Shown here: one piece after another, positions 58,318-64,000 of the stretch
How the letters are laid out: each line of letters opens with the position of its first letter
Numbering within the stretch: the stretch's first letter is position 1
Notes under the pieces: model-generated
What the model saw: only the letters and a program-made list of their open reading frames with translations
The model's database searches: none
Told to the model about the DNA's origin: nothing
NCBI GenBank assembly: GCA_037833965.1
Contig: AP031353.1
Coordinates: 28,708,501 to 28,772,500, forward strand
Length of the DNA: 64,000 bases
Source of the DNA: Marchantia polymorpha subsp. ruderalis
Lineage: Eukaryota > Streptophyta > Marchantiopsida > Marchantiales > Marchantiaceae
Reading direction: 5' to 3'
Position numbers and translations under genes: made by a program

Positions 58318-59458
58318 TCAACCAAGCATGGGGACTTTTGCAACCTTTTGATCGGCATCCTTAAAGATGCGAACCCTTCGAAGGTTGTAGTCCATTGTCA
58401 TAAACGAATCCTGAGGGAGAATTACCACCTGGAGATGTGGATGATCTTCCTGAATCTTCTTCTTTGCCTCTTCGGCATTCTGTCCGACCAAGTGGGGCCA
58501 ACTCTTCCCTGCGCGATCAAGACCACGTCAACTCTTCATCCCATCACTGAATACGTACACAAGTATGCCAGATCCAGACATAAAGTACTCAATATTATGC
58601 AATTTAGATCAAAATTTGCATCCAGTGCTACTCTAGAAGTGTTAAATCATCGTCTTATGTCATATTTTCAAAACTTGCATTTGAGTAAATTGGCATGCGT
58701 TGCGATTTTCGCAGAACCCGGGTTGGTTGCTTGAAGCAGCTCGCTCAGCCTCAGCAGTAGTGACTGACTCCTAGCATGGTCACTTGATGCATAATCATAT
58801 ACACCCTAGCCAGTCTATACACGCCTACACGGGAGCAGAGGTATGCAATTAAACGAGTTTCATTCTCTACTATGATCACTATGGCACGGCATCAATTATC
58901 TTTCACAATGTAGAGAATGTCTTAACTTTTGGATGAAGGTCAATTCCTGCAACTAATTCAAAAGTATCCGGGGAAAGCCAGATGCAGTATGTCTGAATAT
59001 TAATGCACGAAAGAGCTGATCGGGCAACATTCAATCTCAAGATTACAAAGTATGATCCGTCTGCTCAATCGCATCGAGGCAATGCTAGTAACAGCAACAC
59101 AAGGCAAATCAAAAGGGCTTGCAAAATCAAGCAAGAGAATGAAAAGAGGCCACATCACAAAATCACCACTCTTGAAAAACAAACACGACTTACTTGGACC
59201 AGTGGACGCCATTTCGTCTCCTCTATCGGTGCGATGAGGTAAGGGAATGTCTTTGGTAACTCCCGACTTCTTGAAATTGGCCGTGTTCACCACCAGCACC
59301 TGCCTGCTAGGCTCCGAATCGTCTGACATAGATTTGTAAGCGTATCCCGAGATCAGCACAATCGCTGCCACGGCCACCGCAAGAATCGTGATCGATTTCA
59401 GTCCTGAACTCAACTTGCGCGCACGGCTAGGGCTCGACACCAAGGGCGATGTGTCCAT
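58318..59458 (-). CDS. Potato inhibitor I (MEROPS I13) family protease inhibitor with N-terminal membrane segment
   Basis: Likely inhibits serine endopeptidases of subtilisin or chymotrypsin type. Two minus-strand exons: 59458-59194 and 58508-58318, joined in phase 1, 151 residues; family members are usually 65-85 residues plus, at times, a signal peptide. Residues 1-21 are basic/Ser-rich, 22-41 form a hydrophobic helix (ITILAVAVAAIVLISGYAY) and 42-87 are a polar linker. The inhibitor domain (90-151) has KSWPHLVGQNAEEA, the family entry motif, then the binding loop FMTMDYNLRRVRIF, where Met127-Asp128 is the expected P1-P1' bond (as Met in barley CI-2), and it ends KVPMLG with the typical C-terminal Gly. 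No cysteines occur in the inhibitor domain. An upstream ATG at 59554 adds 32 charged residues; I chose 59458 because the hydrophobic segment then sits near the start. Confidence 0.8.
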
Positions 59459-60064
59459 TACTCCCTCCTCTCGTCGATCGCTCGCTCGCTGCTCTCGACC
59501 TCTTCGCTGCGATCGGTTCTTCGCTTCGACGCGACCTCGAGCCTCGTCCCTCATCCCTCGTCTCCCTTGCGCTTCGCTCTCGGCTATTCCACGCTGTCAC
59601 CACTCTACGTGTCGCTCCCTCGCGCGACACGTGTGCCCTCAATATGGCTCAACTCTTTCAGCAGGTCATGAGCCGGTCGCGAGGCGGTTGAAACCTTACG
59701 CTGATTCGATGCCCGACCGGCCCGGTCCCGTTTTGCGTGGGCGTCCTATTCTTAAGGACTCTTGGCGACCAGCCTCTCGTGGGTGGAATGAACGTATACG
59801 GAGTACGCACAGGCGAAAATTCGCTGCCAGTTACGAGAATTCCAACCCGGATGATCCAATAACAAAGCAAAAGTCCCAACGAGAAAACACGAAGAAGCTA
59901 CGAGAGAACATCCTACATTTTGAGACTTTACGATTACCTTCACTTCATACTCGCCATGCGAGAATGTCCTACGTTTTGAAACTTCACAAGTCCCTTCACT
60001 TTATGTTCGCCGGTGGACCCATAAACTGCTTGTGTAGAAAGTTCCTCATCATTCCAAGGGCTTG
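59459..60064. promoter_or_regulatory. 5' region of the inhibitor gene
   Basis: GC-rich from 59460 to about 59850, with no homologous protein in either strand; it presumably holds the 5' UTR and promoter of the leftward inhibitor gene. At about 59920-59990 two short diverged copies of 'catccta.attttgaaactt' text lie close together. Confidence 0.35.
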
Positions 60065-60135
60065 ATATTGACATATACGGTATATGTCAATATGTAAAAA
60101 TTGCAAAAGGTATATGACGTACCTTTTGCAATTTT
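60065..60135. repeat. Two consecutive perfect hairpins
   Basis: Hairpin 1: arms 60065-60077 and 60081-60093 (13 bp, 3-base loop). Hairpin 2: arms 60097-60112 and 60120-60135 (16 bp, 7-base loop; left arm aaaattgcaaaaggta). They are separated by only three bases. Confidence 0.9.
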
Positions 60136-60299
60136 GAGATGCAGTTCGGGTAACGGGATGTGCTATATGTATGTGAGTTCCATAACAAGAATATCAGGAT
60201 CTGTCTTCCCTTACTATGAACTCTAGTATCCTCTTTAAAACCAATCATCTTTAATCCATCATCTTCATTCATATCACACTTTTCTTACTCAGTCAACAT

Positions 60300-63200
60300 A
60301 TTTTCTTCTAGGTGTAGTTAGGGTGGACAAGATATGCATTTTTTCAAAAATTACCACAAAGGTTTTCATTTTTTTCCTCTTTGTATTTATATATCATATA
60401 GCTCTGTGGTCAGATATTTTCAACTCGCTTTATGTTTTTACAGCAATTGTTTTCATTCCATTGACTATCAATGCTCTCGCAATGACAAGACTTTGAAATC
60501 TTGACTACAGTATACATAAAGACAAACCCAATATACTTCTTCATAGCATTTGAAGTTCCGCCTTGGTTTCTTCATTCATCTTTAAATTTAATACTTAGAT
60601 CTGAATCCGTGTTTACATGAGTTAGTATTGAAAATTTATATGATTAATAATTCATATGAAGAGCAAATGATATATACTCATGGTTTATGAAGTATATATG
60701 ATTTTTTCTATGATACAAAGGATTGATACATTCTCACATGAGAAATCTTACAATTAGAATCTTCAATTGACTTGTATTCTTATGTATTTATAGTCGATTT
60801 GAAAAAGCTTAACTTGTGTTCCATATCCTAAGCTCACAAGTCCTTCACATGAGTCTTTTTTGAGTAAATAATCACTATTCTTATGAACTGATCGATGACA
60901 TCAAAATTTTTTAGCACACTGATTTTTTTTTCTTTAAATTATTTCTTTTAGCTTTGGAATTATATATGTGAATATTGAATTCAATCAATCCATAAAAGAT
61001 AGCATGAAACTTGAACATATAAGTTGACATGAAATAATATCATTATAAATTTAATTTCATTAAAATAGATTAATTAACACAAATACATTGCTATTCTGAA
61101 ACTCATCAGCTAACCATCAAAGATTAATAAAATCAGATTTTAAGTATTTATATAAAAAAATTTAGATCCAACAATATGAGAATGCATATTCAAGCAATCC
61201 ACTTCAAATAATCATATCATAAGTTTATATTATTCAAGACGAAAATAAAAGCTGTAAAATTAAACTTCAGTGAATATTTTATGGATTTCAAGTTAATATT
61301 TTGTACGGTAATAATCTAAATGTGTTAGTTTAATTGGTATAATACTAATCTATGTGCTCAAAATGAAATACCTGACGGCTTTGATCTGCAAAAAGATTTA
61401 TGAATGATATTGATAAAACTCTATTATCATGACTTTTTTATAATAATTCACATGAGTTAAAAGATAAAACATTTTAATAGATGTTTTTAAAATTTGAATG
61501 TTACATCATATTATCTTGTAAAATTACTATGATATAAGACATATGTTGTTTATTTTTTAAGTTTAAATAACTCTCACTGAATTACAAGAAAATAAAGTGA
61601 TCACATAGAAGCCTGCATAGCTCACTGATCTACACATGAATTATAGAAAAAAAAAAAAAAGTTTGTGATCGTGAAGATGCATGTAAAAAGTTTTATACCA
61701 GAATGAGCAAATTTCAATCCATTCTGCAAATATCTTAAATAAAAAAGTATGTATTGTGAATGTATTGTGATATAAAATAAAATGAAAATTTTATGATTTC
61801 AATTTCAATGAATTTATTATATCATTTCAAAATGATAGATAAGATCAATAATTTTGATGGTCTTTCAATGAAAATTATAAAAAGATACATATACAATTTC
61901 AAACTAAGTATTGGATGGATTTGAATTCATAACTATATACTTCAATTAGATTCAATATATATTTAAAAAGATATATTAAGAGTGATTTATATTTAAATTA
62001 TGGTAAAATAATCAAAAATTTATTGTATAATCGGTTTAGTCTCTTATGAATAATGTTTTGAAATTTATTTAAATAAAACATGAACAGATTATTTTGTATT
62101 ACTGAATTTTTCATGAGACAATACAAAAATTCAGATTTAAAAAATAATTTAGTAGAGACACAACAAAGAAAACTAATCATCCGTTTGATCTTGGTTTTCG
62201 AGGGCAAAGCATATAAGATTATTTGTTACAAGTAAGAAGATATTTTAAAAAATGATTCGGAGAGATTAGTGAAAAGTTGAATACTTAACTAATATACAAG
62301 TTTTATCTCAAGCAATTCTTACTTATAATGAAAGTTCAAATATGAATAGTTCATGCTTTTAATTGTTAATGTATTATTACAAAGAACAATTAAAAAACAT
62401 CATTTAAAAAACTATCAAATTTTTAAAGCTGAAACTTGTTTTTGAAAATGAGTATCATCATTTAAATATCTAAAACTTTTTTGTAATTGTTTCTTATTCA
62501 TAATTAATTATCATCAAATTAACAATCATGTTTTGAATGCATAGTATGAACCTTATATCTCATAAATCATAAACCCTGGATGTTAAAACCCTAAACTTTT
62601 GTTGAAACGAAAGTTTATGTCATTGTTGGTATGTTTTCAACATAATGATCAACTAGATGGAACATACAAGATTGTATTTCATGTGATTCCACAAACTGAA
62701 AAGTTTTTTGCATAAAATTAAGTAGTTTCTGGATTTTTGCAGCTTGAAAAAAAATTTAGTTTGTCATTTCGCATGCAAGCAAGTAAGGAACACTGAGAGT
62801 TGACATTTTTTTTCTAATCTACAATTACCTGCAATATAAAAGAAAATTTTTGTATTAAATTCAGATTCATTTGGATATTGTGAGAAACATCATGATGAAA
62901 TAATAAGCTGTTATTTCTACTAGACATATTGATGCAAACATATATATTTTTTCAACAACCAGGTTTTCATAAATTGTTTTTTAAGTGCATCCTATTTTTG
63001 AATTTTTTTATATAAATATAATATTAAATTCTAATTTTCAGAATTAAATTATGAATTTCATATTTGATATATGGTTTAAAAAATGTGTAATTTTTTTTAA
63101 AACTTAATTTTGAATCTTTAAGCTTGATGAAAAAAGATAGATTTTAGCAATTTTATTGATTTGAATAATAATTATTTATCTTATTGAATTTTTTTAGAAG

Positions 63201-64000
63201 AGTATATCAAGAGTAATAAATTGATTTCAAATAGTGTTTTGAAAAATAATTTCTCTTTTTAAAAGATATTATATAAATTATGTAAACTATTTTAGCTGAT
63301 CTGATAAAAATATATAGATTTTTCTTTATTAGAATGATATACATTCTCTTAAAATTCTTTTGAAAGCACCAAGATGTTTAACGAGGTTACCGACGAGATA
63401 TTTTTTGGCGTGAGATACTTTGTTTTTTTGGTGGTTTATCCATTTTAGTAGAATTTTAAATAATAATAAGGTCCAAACATTTTCATGAAATCTTTTTTAA
63501 ATTATGAAATTTATACTGTGAAATTTTTTTTAGTAATTAATATTGGTAATAACATATTACAAGAAAATAAGAGAAAATTTTAAATCTTTGGTGAATACTA
63601 ATAATTACTAGTTGGACAAAACATAATCAAGCTCATTATGCTTTTATGCTAAGTCGTAGTGGTATTATTTACGAAATCCGAAGGGCTCAGGAATTCGAGT
63701 ATACTCAATTCAAAAATCATATTTGGTATACGTCTTGCTCTTGAAATTTTTTTGATTTTTTTTTGGATCTTGTGATCTCAAAAAATACTTTCATCATTTG
63801 CAATCTAAGTATTTATCCGAAAGTTCAAGTATATAATAAATTGAAAATTAGAAAAAAATATTAAGTACAATAAAAGTAACATTTCATTTTTTTAATGATA
63901 TTCAATTGACTTTTTTTGTATTTTATGATACATTTTGAAATTCTCGTTATGAAAAATTTGCAATTGTAATATCGTTTTTAAAGGATAATTTGCATGTTAA
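60300..64000. other. AT-rich spacer to the window end
   Basis: Strongly AT-rich. No coding frame, RNA gene or element recognised. Confidence 0.6.

Noticed and set aside
58222..58734. 170-codon plus-strand frame overlapping the inhibitor exon
   Set aside because: The minus strand encodes a clear potato-inhibitor-I domain here; the plus frame is its antisense shadow.
59388..60065. 225-codon plus-strand frame
   Set aside because: Antisense to the first exon and 5' region of the inhibitor gene; Arg/Ser/Pro-rich with no domain.

Overview
The window looks like nuclear DNA of a land plant, most probably a bryophyte. Genes are broken by many short GT-AG introns, the spacers are AT-rich, and there are decayed plant-type LTR retrotransposons. 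The long ORF of the GC-rich element at 38.7-43.9 kb resembles a family I remember as very abundant in the liverwort Marchantia polymorpha. That species guess is recall, not proof. I saw no rRNA, convincing tRNA or CRISPR array.

Layout. (1) 0.4-19.8 kb, + strand: one large gene that I could assemble as 29 phase-consistent exons encoding about 2,040 residues. It is a soluble, class IIIb adenylyl cyclase of the ADCY10 type: tandem cyclase domains, STAND/AAA-like ATPase and a TPR-like helical tail. A complete two-component receiver domain is spliced into the middle of the first cyclase domain. This is the outstanding feature of the window. (2) 19.8-38.6 kb: retrotransposon graveyard. It holds a copia gag remnant, LTRs of one family in both orientations, a leucine-rich-repeat gene fragment, and a dead Ty3/gypsy chromovirus interrupted by a 4-kb insertion that carries a broken double-trihelix / RS-rich gene. 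(3) 38.65-43.9 kb: a GC-rich element on the - strand with an intact 1,045-codon ORF. Two short palindrome-like motif families occur both in its coding sequence (always in the same frame) and in its non-coding leader. (4) 43.9-47.8 kb: an AT-rich desert and unrecognised degenerate sequence. (5) 47.9-49.8 kb, - strand: peroxisomal DHNA-CoA thioesterase (phylloquinone pathway), ending in SKL. (6) 54.8-56.05 kb, - strand: coiled-coil RING-finger protein. (7) 58.3-59.5 kb, - strand: a potato-inhibitor-I family protease inhibitor with an N-terminal membrane segment. (8) 60.3-64 kb: AT-rich spacer.

The genes are independent eukaryotic loci, not an operon. The cyclase could couple bicarbonate/ATP sensing and a phosphorelay to cAMP; that link is inference from domains. 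Another recurrent theme is short, often perfect inverted repeats in introns and spacers (5.7, 6.95, 13.0, 14.8, 15.3, 46.3, 47.2, 48.8 and 60.1 kb).
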